The notes beneath the pieces are model-generated. The model saw only the letters and a list, made by a program, of their open reading frames with translations. It did not search any database and was not told the origin of the DNA. From contig JBITNC010000001.1 of the NCBI GenBank assembly GCA_050084985.1, forward strand, positions 58,590,001-58,654,000: a DNA stretch of 64,000 bases, read 5' to 3'. The translations under genes and the position numbers were made by a program. The stretch comes from Nageia nagi (Eukaryota; Pinophyta). This document shows positions 34,818-47,285 of the stretch, in pieces. Position 1 is the stretch's first letter. Every line of letters starts with the position of its first letter.

Positions 34818-36215
34818 TTATGGTCATGATTCTTTTATTGTAAGTATTTAGGAATTCAAGATGTGTATGCTTGAGCATAATAATAACCCCATTTGGTGAA
34901 CACAAATTATGGCAATCCCAAGACATGTGACAAGAGCTTCGAGCAACCTACGATAAGGTGTCAAAAATGGCCTTCTCATGAACATCAATGCTAGGGAAAA
35001 CCAAAGAAATGTTATAGCCCAAAAGGCAAGAAATAGAATAATGAGGAATTCTAATAGAAGGGTTCTCAACAATAATAATGAAAGTTCATCCAATCATTCT
35101 ACTTAAAACAATGGAGGAGAAGAAGCCATCACGAGATTACAAGAGTAGATGGTAGAGCAACAAGAGATACTAAACAATTTGTTAAATCAACATGGTGAAC
35201 CTCTGAGAGAAGAACCTATTCTAGGAAAAGCAAGACCTGAAAGGATGGAGGATGAGATTCAGGCAAGAATTGAGCAAGAACTTCCAGTAGACCTTAAGAA
35301 ACCTTAGATCCCAAAATTTAACAATAAGCAAGAAGGTGAATGAGCAAAAATATGGTTAGAATAATTAGAAACCTACTTCTCAATGAAAAACTCTTCTCCA
35401 GAGACCATAATGGTATGGGCTAAATACAATTTTTAGGATATTTCTCTAGAGTGGTGGAATGCATACAAAATTGAGCAAGCGATCTAGTACCTAAAGTGGT
35501 CGAAATTTATTGCAACATTTCATTAGAGATTCATTCCTCAAGTTTACTATGATAGAAAGTATGAAAAATACTATACTCTTTATAAAGGATCCATGAGTGT
35601 TCAAAGCTACCATTAGAGATTTTTTAGACCACTCAAACATATCCTAGAAGATAAGAATCACATGAAGGCTCATAGATTTCTTATGGGGTTAGATCCCAAG
35701 ATTAAGACTATGGTAAACATATTGAATCCCAAAATGCTTGAAGAGGCATATGACCTTGCCAAAAGGAAAGAGAGCAATTTGGGTATCAAGAAGACCTTTG
35801 TGAACTATAAGCTTCTAGATGAAAAAGAAAAGGCAATACATCAAAATAGTAACAATGCAAAGAATCAAGAATAGCAGATAAGAAACTATAATCATAATCA
35901 TAGTTACAATGATGGTAATTCCTCCAAATTTGAGAAGAGACCATTTGGAAATAAGGGATATAAGAAGAAGGGTTTCTATAGGAGGAATTAGCAGTTTTGT
36001 AAGCAACATCATAACCCTAGGAATGGAAACCAAGGTTTCAAAAACCATGGTCAAGGGTTTCCAAATTAAAGAGTTAATCAGAATGCACCTAGAGATAAGT
36101 TTCTAGAAAAAAAAAAGACTCCTTAAGATGGATGCTGGAATTGTGGTGCAGCTCACTATGTCAATCAATGTCCCCTAAAGACATATCCACCCAAAGAGCA
36201 TTGAATATTTGTAGC
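34818..36215 (+). pseudogene. Element B gag, unit 2
   Basis: The same gag as 14110-15500, in better frame: the indels near 35236, 35764 and 36130 keep the reading frame that unit 1 lost. An open run at 35662-35874 covers AHRFLMGLDPKIKTMVN to the basic linker. The zinc knuckle CWNCGAAHYVNQCP is at 36133-36174. The many in-frame TAG/TAA codons are shared with unit 1, so they predate the duplication. Confidence 0.8.
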
Positions 36216-38080
36216 TATTAGATTGAACAGATTAGAGGAAAAGCCATACCTCTTCAAATCCTTGGTAAAATTTGTAATAAATATTTTAGAGTCTTGATAG
36301 ATTAGGATCCTACAAATAGCTTTATTTCAAATTCCTTAGTTAAGGACATGTCAAAGGTACCAAAATTTTTGGCACATGGGTGGCAAATGGATTTTGGATC
36401 AGGTCAAAAATTCCTTGTTATATAATGCTTTAGGGATGTTGAAATAAAATTATCCAAGGGGTCTATTGTGTGGGATTTGTATGTGGTTCCCTTAGCCTCT
36501 TATGATATCATCTTAGGAATGGATTGGTTGATGGCCCATAAAGCTTTAATCATATTTCAAGAGAGATTGGTAGAATACATAGATATATCTCAAAATTGAT
36601 ATAAGGTGTATAGTGATCAAGGATCTTTTAAACCCTATTTGATCATAACTCTGCAAGTTAAAAGAAGCATCAAGAAAAGGGAGATGATTTATGTTGTTAA
36701 AGTTAAGGAAGTGGGGCAAGAGGATAAGGAAGTATAATTGCTAAATAAGTACACTATATTAAGAAAATACAAAGATGTATTCCCTAAAAATCTACCTAGA
36801 TTACCCCCAAAATGAGAATTTGACTTCTCAATAGATTTAGTGCTAGGATCTGAACCTATTTCTAGAACCCCATATATAATGAATACCATTGAGATGCAAG
36901 AGTTGAAGGTATAATTGCAAGATTTATTAGAAAAAGGGTTGATAAAACCTAGTGTGTTACCATGGGGGGCTCCTTTGTTGTTTGTGAAAAATAAAGATGG
37001 AACTTTAAGGTTGTGTATTGATTATAGGATGTTGAATAAGTTCACCATCAAGAATAGATATCCTCTACCTTGGATTGATGATATGTTCAACCAACTCAAA
37101 GATGTTATTTTATCCAAGATAGATTTGAAATCTAGATACCATCAATTGAGAACTAAGGGATCAAACACCATTAAACAACTTTTAAAACTAGATATGGATA
37201 TTATGAGTTTGTTGTATTACCTTTGGGTTAACAAATGCCCCTATAGCATTCATGAACTTAATGAATAGTGTATACCAAGATTACCAGGACAAGTTTGTGT
37301 TAGTATTTCTTGATGATATCCTCATATACTTAAAGAATGAGGAAGAGCATAGTTGTCATCTATAGTTAGCTTTAGAAGTTTTGAAAAGAAACCAATTATA
37401 TGGAAAACTATCAAAGTGTGACTTCAATGTTTTCCAAATTCAATATCTAGGACACATCATCTCTATAGAAGGAATTTCAGTTGACCCCAAGAAAGTGGAA
37501 GCAATAATGAATTGGCCTATTCTAGTAAATGTGACTGAGGTAAGAAGTTTTATGGGATTAGTTGGGTATTATCAAAGATTTTTCAAATATAGTAAATCCC
37601 ATCACTAGCCTTCAGAAAAATAATAAAGTGTTCAAATGGACTGAAAAGTGTGAAAAAACTTTTACAACCTTAAAAGAAAAACTTACCACAACATCGATTC
37701 TCACAATCCCTAATCCACACGATGATTTTGTAGTATGTACAAATGTTTCACTAGAAGGTTTAGGTGGTGTGTTATTATAAAATGGAAGTCTAGTAGGATT
37801 TGAATCTAGAAAAATGAAAAAACATGAGCTAAACTGTGCAACTCATGATCTTGATTTATGACTATAGTGCATGCACTCAAAATGTGGAGACACTATATTT
37901 TAGGCAAGCCTTTCAAAATTGAAATGAATCACTAAAGTTTAAAGTATCTTTTTACTCAGTTGGACCTAAATGATAGGCAAAGGCAATGGATGGAATTCTT
38001 AGCTGAATATGATTTTGGTATTGAGTACATTAAGAGAAAGGAAAATAAAGTGGAAAATTCTTTGAGTTGTAGGTGACATG
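36216..38080 (+). pseudogene. Element B protease, RT and RNase H, unit 2
   Basis: Protease LGMDWLMAHKALI near 36515. RT from [16 protein letters not shown] through [11 protein letters not shown] to the FLDDILIYL box near 37303-37330, then YGKLSKCDF and GHIISIEGISVDPKKVEAIM (open 37381-37608). RNase H from VCTNVSLEGLGG with the same Asp-to-Asn changes. Breaks differ slightly from unit 1; for example an extra A near 37244 and CCCC near 37484 keep frames. Confidence 0.85.
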
Positions 38081-38139
38081 TCAATGCCATGACAAGAAGT
38101 CAATTTGACTTGTTTGACCAAGTAAACATTTTGTAGCAA

Positions 38140-39510
38140 GAAGACCCATATTGCATATCCATCCAAGAATTGATAGGGAAAGGTACCCCATCATCCCAAC
38201 ATTTTACTAAAAAGATGGAATTTTTTATTTTAAGGATAGATTAGTCATCCCAGATAAGGGAAATTTAAGAAGTTTGATCATGTGAGAAGCTCATCGTCCC
38301 CTATATGCAACACATTTGGGAGCTACAAAGATGAGAGAAGAGCTAAAATAGAGATTTTATTGGAATGGAATGAAAAAATACATAGCAGAATCCATGGTAA
38401 TATGCCTTGAATGTTATAAAGTGAAGGCAAAACATCAACACCTAGGTGAATATTTGTATCCATATTATGTCCCTACGCAAAAATGGCAAGTAATTTCGAT
38501 GGATTTTATTGTTGGTTTACCAAAAACCAGGTTCCATTATGACTCAATTCTAGTAGTGGTTGATAAGATTGACCAAGGTAGCACATTTTATACATGGTAA
38601 CACCACTAATGATTCCCATACAGTAGAAAATAAGTTTTCCCATGAAATCTTCATACTACATGGATTTCCTAAGGTGATCATCGTAGATAGCGATTCTAAG
38701 TTCACCTCCATCTTTCGAAAATAATTGCACAAGGCATTGGGAATGAACTTGAATATGAGTTCAACATATCACCCTAAGATAGGTAGGCAAACGGAACAAA
38801 TAAATAGATTCCTTAAGGATATGCTCAAAAAGTATTGTATGGAGCAAAAGACTAAATGGGAGGATTACCTCTACTTAGTCAAATTTGTTTATAATAATGG
38901 ATATCATTCATTCTTGGGAATAGCTTCCTTTGAGTCTCTCTACAAAATGAGATGTAAGACTCCTTTATCTTGGAATAATTGAGAGGATTGGGTGATGATC
39001 CAGCCTAATATGTTAAAGCAAATGGAGGAACAAATGAAGTCCATTCAATGAAAGTTGAAGCCAGCTGTCGATTGATAAAAGAGTTATGCTGAACTTAAGA
39101 GAACTCCTCAAGAATTTGTTATGGGTGATAAAGTTTTTTTACGAGTTTGACCCATGAAAGGTGCCATAAATTCTACCAACTTGGATCCTTGATTTATTGT
39201 TCCTTTTGAGATAGTTGAAAAGAAGAGTCAAGTTTCCTACAAACTTGCTTTGCCACCAAGTTTTTTCAAAAATGCATGATGTCTTCCATGTCTCTTTTGA
39301 GAATGTATGTTGTTGATCCCTCTCATGTGTTGTATTTCTTTGATTTGTAGATGTCGACCCTCATGCTATTGAAGTTCTCCCTATTAGGTTCCTAACTTTT
39401 AGAACTAGAAAACTAAGAAATCAAGAGATTAATGAATGTCTATTCAATGCGATAAGTATTATGAATCGTCTTCCACTTGGGAAGATGAATTCACCATGAG
39501 AAGATAATTT
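38140..39510 (+). pseudogene. Element B integrase and chromodomain-like tail, unit 2
   Basis: The same order as unit 1: zinc-binding segment (CLECYKVKAKHQHLGEY), MDFIVGLPK, VDSDSKFTSIF, TEQINRFLKDML, VFHV and RKLRNQEINE. At about 39140 it retains CGA (Arg) where unit 1 has TGA, a direct record of one C-to-T nonsense change. Small indels near 39260-39300 and 39440 disrupt the tail here instead. Confidence 0.85.
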
Positions 39511-39611
39511 CCTTACTTATTTAAATGATTATGTGAAGCATTTTTAATACTTTATGATTGTATTGTAATTTTTTTAGAACACAAGGGACTATGTTCCTTT
39601 TAAGGGGGGTA

Positions 39612-41895
39612 TGCGTAACAACCCACTCAATTGCATTGTTAAGAATCTAGTACCATTGATAATTCTAATAAGATTAATTTTGAATTATGTTATGTGATGA
39701 CTAATTTTGAATAGATATATGCTTTATTTGTGTCAATTTGATGTTGGCTTTGAGATTTTGTGACACAGGTTACATGTTAACTCAAATGGAAAGTGTAGAT
39801 AAAGACCCAAGGGACCAAGGGTGAGTTGGTGATGGGAATGGAAGGGTAAGAGTGAGAAAATAATTGGCATTGGTTTGCTAACAAACCCTAATGACCATCA
39901 TATATCATATATATGCATGGCACAATTATTAAGCATGATTGTCAAATTTAATAATGAATGTGTGGATGTGTGTGTGTGCACTAATGACTTATCTTGCAGG
40001 ATGAAAGGATCACCATAGGTAAAATGAATGTTAAAATTTTGTTATACATTTTTGAAACTTATTTCGAAAAGGGCAAGGAATATTTAATTCTTTTTAATTT
40101 GAATTTTTACTTAAGGTTTTGATTAAAATGGGGTGAAATTTAAAAGTGATAGTTAAAAAGGACTAATGTCACTTTGTGGATGTTACAAGGTATTTTGATA
40201 GTTAGTGATAATCATTGAGATATGATCCTCACTTACTTCATTTCTTTATGTTAGGTATGGAAATAATTTGCCTTAATTTGTAAGCTGATATAAAAGAGTC
40301 CAAAAATATTTCATGTCACCACACTCACCAACAAATTTAATTGAGACCCACCTCATAAAGGAATAAAATACCTACATCTTTTATCCAAAAATAATTGAAG
40401 GGGATGAGGAGACATTTATTTGGAATTATTATAGCCACCTTGGCTATAAATAAGGGATGAACCTTAGAAAAAATATACTACCATCACTACCACCACCTCA
40501 TCATTCACAAGTTTTAGTCTAGAGCTCCATGGAGAAGAGAAGCCTCCCTTCTCAAGCCCAGCTGCTTTCCTTTATATTATAGTTTTAATGTTAAATTGCT
40601 TAGCTATGATATAGATTTAACTGGTAATATTTAAAATGTTTTGGAAGAAAATAATGGTTGTGAAAAGTTTAGGAACAAATATTAATGATACTAATTGCTA
40701 GCATTGTAATATACTTGTTGAAGGGACATCTTATTGTTTTATTGATAGGTACACATGAAGTTTTGTACTCTTGTCTTGGAAGGAGTAATAAATAATTATA
40801 TTTCATTTCAAACATGTTAAATTTGAGTACCATGTTTAAATAATATTTTTTTAGTATTGATTAAACAAATCTATGTGCACCCCCTTGTCATGTATGCTCT
40901 CAAGAATCCACTCTCTTGGATCTCTTAGCCAATTTTTGTTGTAGAAGCCATAGTATGTGGTAGTAATGCATATAGAGTAGATGTCCACTTATTTTTCCTA
41001 TGCTATTTTTGAGTGCAATGTTTTCAATTGGAAGAAATGTAGAAGGGAAGACACACTATATTCTCTTCTACTTGAATGCTCTATGAATGATTCTTTAGTG
41101 GTTAACCCCTCCCCCCTCAATTCTATGCTAGCATATTCTAAAATCAGGTAGAAAGAGTCCCTAGAATTGAATTGGAAACCCCTCTCCCTCATTCCAAAAG
41201 CGTTCCTCATACTAGTACCTCCATTCCTTGCATTGCACTCATTTGAATTTGCCCTAATGTAGAGTACTAAATCCTAGCATAAAGCTAAGTCTAAGGTCAA
41301 TCTTGCACCTTGAAAAGGCAACATTCGAAAGGATCATCCTTGTGATAGCAACCATAGTTTAAAAAGCCTTGAATCCACTACAATGTGCCTTCCAGATGCA
41401 ACACCTAGGGAGAACTCATCAGGAGTATTTATGAAATGATGAGGAGGACACTCACCTCTTTTCTCATCTATAATAGATCTATGTTTAATAAACAATGAGA
41501 GGGAGTAGTTAAGCTATCATGTAGTGGTCCCTAATGGGTTGCATAGAGGATGTAGATAATATGATATGCAATTTCCCCTTATCTCCATAACATAATTGCA
41601 AGCTACCTTTTGATGATAGAAACCCTCTCAGAATCATTTAGAAAACCATCGATTCACCTAGTTTTGCTTTCTCCATGATGTTCAATACCTTGCACACTCT
41701 GCTCAATGTTTGATGCCATACATCTATTGTTCATTGGATTGGTAGAATAAGTGGTGACTAAGGTTTAAATATAATGCCTCCAATAATACACATGGAATAA
41801 TTATTATTGTAGTGGAGTTTTATATTACCCTAACAAGGTGATATAAGACAAATGAAGGGTCTAAAAATAAAATTATTGATAGAATAGATAGCAAG
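39612..41895 (+). repeat. 3' LTR of element B, left part, unit 2
   Basis: TGCGTAACAACCC start after TTTTAAGGGGGG, cut by C at 41895. TATA box at 40445-40452. Contains the same extra block as unit 1 (about 41286-41784). Confidence 0.85.
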
Positions 41896-42614
41896 TGTAG
41901 ACCCAAAAATGTGTAAATAATAAATAAATACATAAATAAATAAATTGGTCTATGAATACAATGAATAGCAACTCTATATCAGATTATAATATACATGAAA
42001 CATATAAACCTGATATAGAGTGGGGCCTATATCTAGTTTGTGTACAATCCTCAAATGTAAATAGCAATGAATCTCTAGAGGATTACACAAGATGAGCTCT
42101 CAATAGATGTTTTCTATAATGGATGCACAAGTTGTTCTCCAAAATATGAACCTCTCAATCATGAAGGTGCACATTGTTGGTTGCATGGAAGAGGTACGCC
42201 ACTGATGGCATAAGAGTGGTAACGTCATGTTGTGCACAAGAGAGAGATAACAAAGCTCGGAGAGTTAACAATTTCTCAAAGATAGGTGTCATCAAGAGAC
42301 ACCATAAGTTTGATGTTTGGGACAACAACCTATCAAAAAGATCTAATAGGGATGTCAACCTTCACCTTCTTTATTTATAACTTGCAAGGAAATAGAAGCA
42401 GGTGAGGTCAACATATAGTAATAAAATAAGCATTTCAATATTCAAGATAAATTTAAAATATAAACCATGGTATATGATATTTACATTGGCCTTATCACAT
42501 GGTATTGCAATATAATAGCATTTTATCTTAATCTTTGTATTATTGCCTTTTAATCATTTAATGTACTAAATATGATTTATTAAATAACTAATAAATCATT
42601 TTTAGGCATTTACA
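41896..42614 (-). repeat. 3' LTR of element C, unit 2 (719 bp)
   Basis: Same length and almost the same sequence as 21224-21942. This copy is physically continuous with the 5' half of C, so it is the original partner of the LTR at 49738. Confidence 0.9.
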
Positions 42615-44556
42615 TTTTTACCCTCTTTGGATATGTAATGAAAAGCATTGAAATTGCATAATCCAAAGAAGTTTAGAGGAGAGAAAAATATTTTCAATAG
42701 TAAAGTGGACTTCCCTGTTTGATCAATATGTCGAGTATGGTATGTTGTTTGCCCCCTTTTGGTCTTGGTTGCCTCTAACTCATGTTGTGTTGGGTAAGTA
42801 AGCCAAAAATAGCATTCCCTCTATGAGGTGAGCAATTGATGGCAATCCTACTCACCTGAACAATACCTGTAGAAAAAAATAACATATACCCACATAGATC
42901 ACATCCATGAAATAATAAGCAATGGAAATAGCAAGAATGAAATAAATATAATATGCAAAATCCAACTATGGCCGATGCGACTCATAGTGCTATAAACTAT
43001 GATACATAGACTACTATGATAGATAACTCATAGTCTATGAAGAGCAAGTACATGGGTTCTCTGTAATGCCCCAATTTTACAATATTCATTATTTATATAC
43101 TACTATGACAGACAACTCATAGTCTATAAATTTCCATTTAGTGACTCACAATAGTGATGTCTTGTAAAAATACAATATTTTCTCATGGGAACACCATGAC
43201 TATGAAACAATTATCAGTATATCAATGAACCATTATATTTAATTTCTATCAGTGAACCATATATTCAATAACTTAGTGGCCTTTCATTTCAAAATTCAAT
43301 TTGCATGAGTTTTCAATGTAGATCCATGCTATCAGCATCATGGAATGCCTAAAATTTTACAATCATGTTGTCAACAATTTTGATCCTTATCAAAGTAACA
43401 CATATGAATATAGAAATCATCTAAATGGGAAAATATTGAACAAAATTACAACATGGCTCAATGCCAAAGGATTTATAATAATTGCATGTCACTGACAACA
43501 TGAGATTTTCCATATCAAGTGCAGAAATTTGAAAGATATTCAATTGACAATCATTTATATCATATTGCTTCAGTTTATAAAGAAAATAACATTCCTATTT
43601 ATTATAAGATTTTAGAGAAATTATGAAATAGCAATATATGTCAACATTTGCAATTTATTTTTGCAATCTATATAATATTCCAATAATCATTTCTATGTCA
43701 TAAACAATATGTAAGTGTTGCAATTGTTTTAAAGAAGATGCAATTTGATAATATTCACATTGCTAGCAACATAGAAAAAGATATGATATTTTTCAAAATA
43801 AAATGCGCATTCAATTGATAGTGAAATATGCATTTTCAATCGATAATGAAACGCAAGCAATAAGTAAATTTGAAGATCAAAAATTGAAGTACAATTTAAA
43901 TATATTGAAATTTTGTTAATAAAAACTAATCATATATAGCAACTATATGAGGGAAACGAGCATTTAACAAAATGTATTATGATGATAATTGAAATAACAC
44001 ATTTATAACTTTTGCTAATTTGGTCTATTTCATGCTACTGGTGGCATATATTTAATATGAATAATTTTAAATAATGCAAATGTTAGAATTTCAATGATAG
44101 GTGAGTAGTAGGAAATGAAAGACATGTGTGCACTATTTTAAACTATTTTCCTCTAAATGCATATTTAATTCAAAGAAATGGATGTTGCTAGTGGTGTAAA
44201 ATCAACATCAAAAATATTTTTGAAAAAAAACGATAAGTAATTTAAATAATTCAATGCACAATAAACTTATGAAATAACAATTTGACACACCTACAGGAGT
44301 AAGGAGTGATGCCTTAAGGTTTTGTTTGCAATTTAGAAATTATATAAGGAAATTTTATAATTAAAAGTCATTTTGACTTTTTTCCTTATCTTGTTTGAGT
44401 GCTTAACTTCCCTTTGACTTGGTGAAGCCCTGCTGATGAGGAAACCTATCTTACAACCCCTATGATTGATTCTAAGTTTGTTTACTTTGTTGACATGTGT
44501 GTGGATGTTGTTTATACTCACCTGCCACCTTTTATATTTTTCTTCTCTATTCATTG
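42615..44556. other. Spacer between C's 3' LTR and the PMD gene, unit 2
   Basis: Copy of 21943-23887 with the polypurine tract, the duplicated hairpin motif (near 43003-43127) and the TATATAAG box (near 44341). No ORF recognised. Confidence 0.5.
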
Positions 44557-46588
44557 ATGGAAGATGAGTTATGGAGGGCATTTGGTCTTCCCATCACTGG
44601 TTGGAGGGGCCATGTAGTAGAGTATATTTCCTCCCTCCCATATGATCATGCAGTAAGTGATTTTACTTATATATTTTTGATAAATTCACATTTTGATCTT
44701 GTTTAATTTTGTTAATTCAATTTTTTTTAATTTTGCAAAGCATGTTATTGATTAATTTGTTATTTATTCCCTTAAGGAATGCAAGGTTCTCATTTGGGGA
44801 GGATCGATGACTATAGCCACCTTAGAGAAAGCTAGGGGTTGGCCTAGGACCAACCACATGGATAACATACTCAGCAGATGTAGGCTAGTAGATCTAGCCA
44901 CTGTAGGTCATATTCAATAGGACCTATCCCTACTAATAGAATTCACAAAGAGGTGGGATCCAAATTGTTTCTCATTTCACTTACGCTCGAGTGAAATGAC
45001 CATCACCCTCCTTGATGTATACTAGATTTGGGGGATTCTCATTAGGGGGAGTCTTATGCACTAAAGGGAGATCTCGATAACAATGTCTAGGAGTAAGAGG
45101 CTCTTTGGCTTCTGGGGGAGTCAAACCATGATTAGGAGCATCGAACAACCAAATTGATGGAGGTTTTTCAATTTTCTCCAACAAGGCAACACTTGTAGTT
45201 GTGCGTGGCTACAATCATAGCTATATACTTATGTTCATACAAGATTAGCTCAACCTTACCACTTGGATTAGTTTGGGTGGTGCTCCATATATGTAAGAGG
45301 GGAGCATAGTTTTCTTAGGGCCTATTGGTTTTATCCCAATTATACAAGGAACTATACAACTTTGTCAGCATTGACAAGTTCAACATGATGATTACTCATG
45401 CTAGTCTTCTTAAGATTTGAGCATATGGTACATTACTTTCATGAGGCCCTTGGGATTGCAATGGGAGAGGGAGGATCCAAGGGACATTACCCTAGTGTGT
45501 TGAACCTCTAGGGTGGAGGGTATAGGTACCCTCATTTTTTATAGGTGAGGAGGTAGAAGATCTATGAATTGCAGGTCGAGTACTTGATTTGGGTGTGCTA
45601 CTAGGATTTTGTATGGGATGCAAATATGCACTAGCTGATGTGGGTTTACTATGCTTTATTCCTCCAAACCCAAAGGAAGGTGGTGAAGCCTTACCACCCA
45701 CAACATGTATTGCATCAATTAGGATCCAAAAGGGGATCCCACCAATTCCAGTTTGCTATCGATGCTACATGGCTAACAGAGATATGCCTAGAAAAACATA
45801 GGTGATACCAACATGGAGGCTCTCATGGGAAGAGCATAGGACATTGGATGATGCTACCAATGTCTCCATGGATCCTAGGGTTGCCCCTAATTTTGTAGCA
45901 TACTAGTTAGGATTCTATTTTGATAATCTCGGGATGGATAAGGATGATGAAAAGGAGGATGAGGTAGCCAGTGAGGGATCATCGAAGGGCAATCCCTACC
46001 AAGTGAAAAATACCAATCCATGACATATCAATGCAAGGAGGGAGAGGCACTAAGAGCTTAATGATTTTCCATGTTAGCTGCAGCTATTCCCCTAGTAGCA
46101 CTAGGTAAGAGATTATATAATTTAAGATTTTTAATTTTTATCCATGTAATAACATGCAACTAATCAGGAGTTTTACTTGTTACAAGAGATGTAGATAGAT
46201 GAATTGACTTCATTAGAAGTAGAGGTGACCAATATGAGCCCATGGAGGCCTAGGTCACTACACTACAAGTTACTCTAGCCAAGAGGGATGCACAATTACT
46301 ACCCTAGAGCAATCCATGAAGAGATTGCAGGAGAGAGTTACTATGCCCCCTTTAGACTAGCAGTGGTCTTTTATTCAAGTCCAAATGGAGAATATTGATT
46401 CCAAAGATAAGGAGATCATTTCCCTCAAGGTGAAGTACATGAGGGAAAAGACACTCTTAGAGAACCATGAAGTGATCACAAGTGGGATCTCCAGAGATAC
46501 ATTAGGGATGTCAACTAGTGGGAGTAGTTGTAGAGTTAGGGCTAGGACAGGAGACACTACCTATAGTGCTAGTAGTGCTCCTCCTTAG
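44557..46588 (+). pseudogene. PMD protein gene with two introns, unit 2
   Basis: Exons 44557-44652, 44777-46104 and 46187-46588, matching unit 1. Exon 1 MEDELWRAFGLPITGW; exon 2 RCRLVDLATVGHI and FTKRWDPNCFSFHLRSSEMT; exon 3 ELTSLEVEVTNM and MENIDSKDKEIISLKVKYM to a stop at 46586. It has a G insertion after DVY near 45029 and other small indels absent from unit 1, and it lacks the one-base loss that unit 1 has near 25537 in exon 3. The internal TAG codons in exon 2 are shared, so the gene was already dead, or nearly so, when it was duplicated. Confidence 0.75.
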
Positions 46589-47285
46589 TAAGGGATATGG
46601 TCATGATACCTCCCCATTTTGTACTTATATTTTGTAATATATATATATATATATGTATGTATGTATGTATTATGGTCCATTTTTTTATTCAATTCATGTG
46701 CCTAATATCTCTTTATTTATGTAAATGTGAATGTATTTTAAATTTGCAAGTTTTAATTTTGTGTTACAAGTTAACAACAAAATTTGCTAAAAGGAAACCA
46801 TGCACTTAATAAACAAAATTGTAAAGACAATTGTAACAAATAACAAATTACTAAATTTAATTATCTCACAAGTCATTTCATAAAACACCAATCTCTTTGA
46901 AGAAAGACCAATCAATCTAGAATTCAGGTACTAAAGGTGAAATAAGGACCCAATCAAACTTTTATCCATTTTTCTTGTTAGATTCCATAAAAAGCAAAAC
47001 ATAACCAATCTAATAGACTCTAAACATAATAACCATGAATAAAATACTATCCTTTTACATTCTATCCTAAGAAACACATGTCGCTAATGGCATGAAATAG
47101 ACCCAATATGTCGCTAGCGATGTGATCAATGATGAGAGAAATATGGAAATAAAGGAATAGTACAAGTATAAATCATCATGAAGTACAAAAAGCAATCAAA
47201 TCATACAATGAAGAAACAATAATCCATAATGGTTGGACAAATACACAACCTAGCCAATATACACTACAAATACAAACATGAAATT
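46589..47285. other. AT-rich spacer between the PMD gene and C gag, unit 2
   Basis: Microsatellite at 46636-46671, then A-rich DNA. A plus-strand frame at 47229-47504 is the shadow of gag on the other strand. No pol-type motif was seen here, although this is where pol would lie in an autonomous element. Confidence 0.5.
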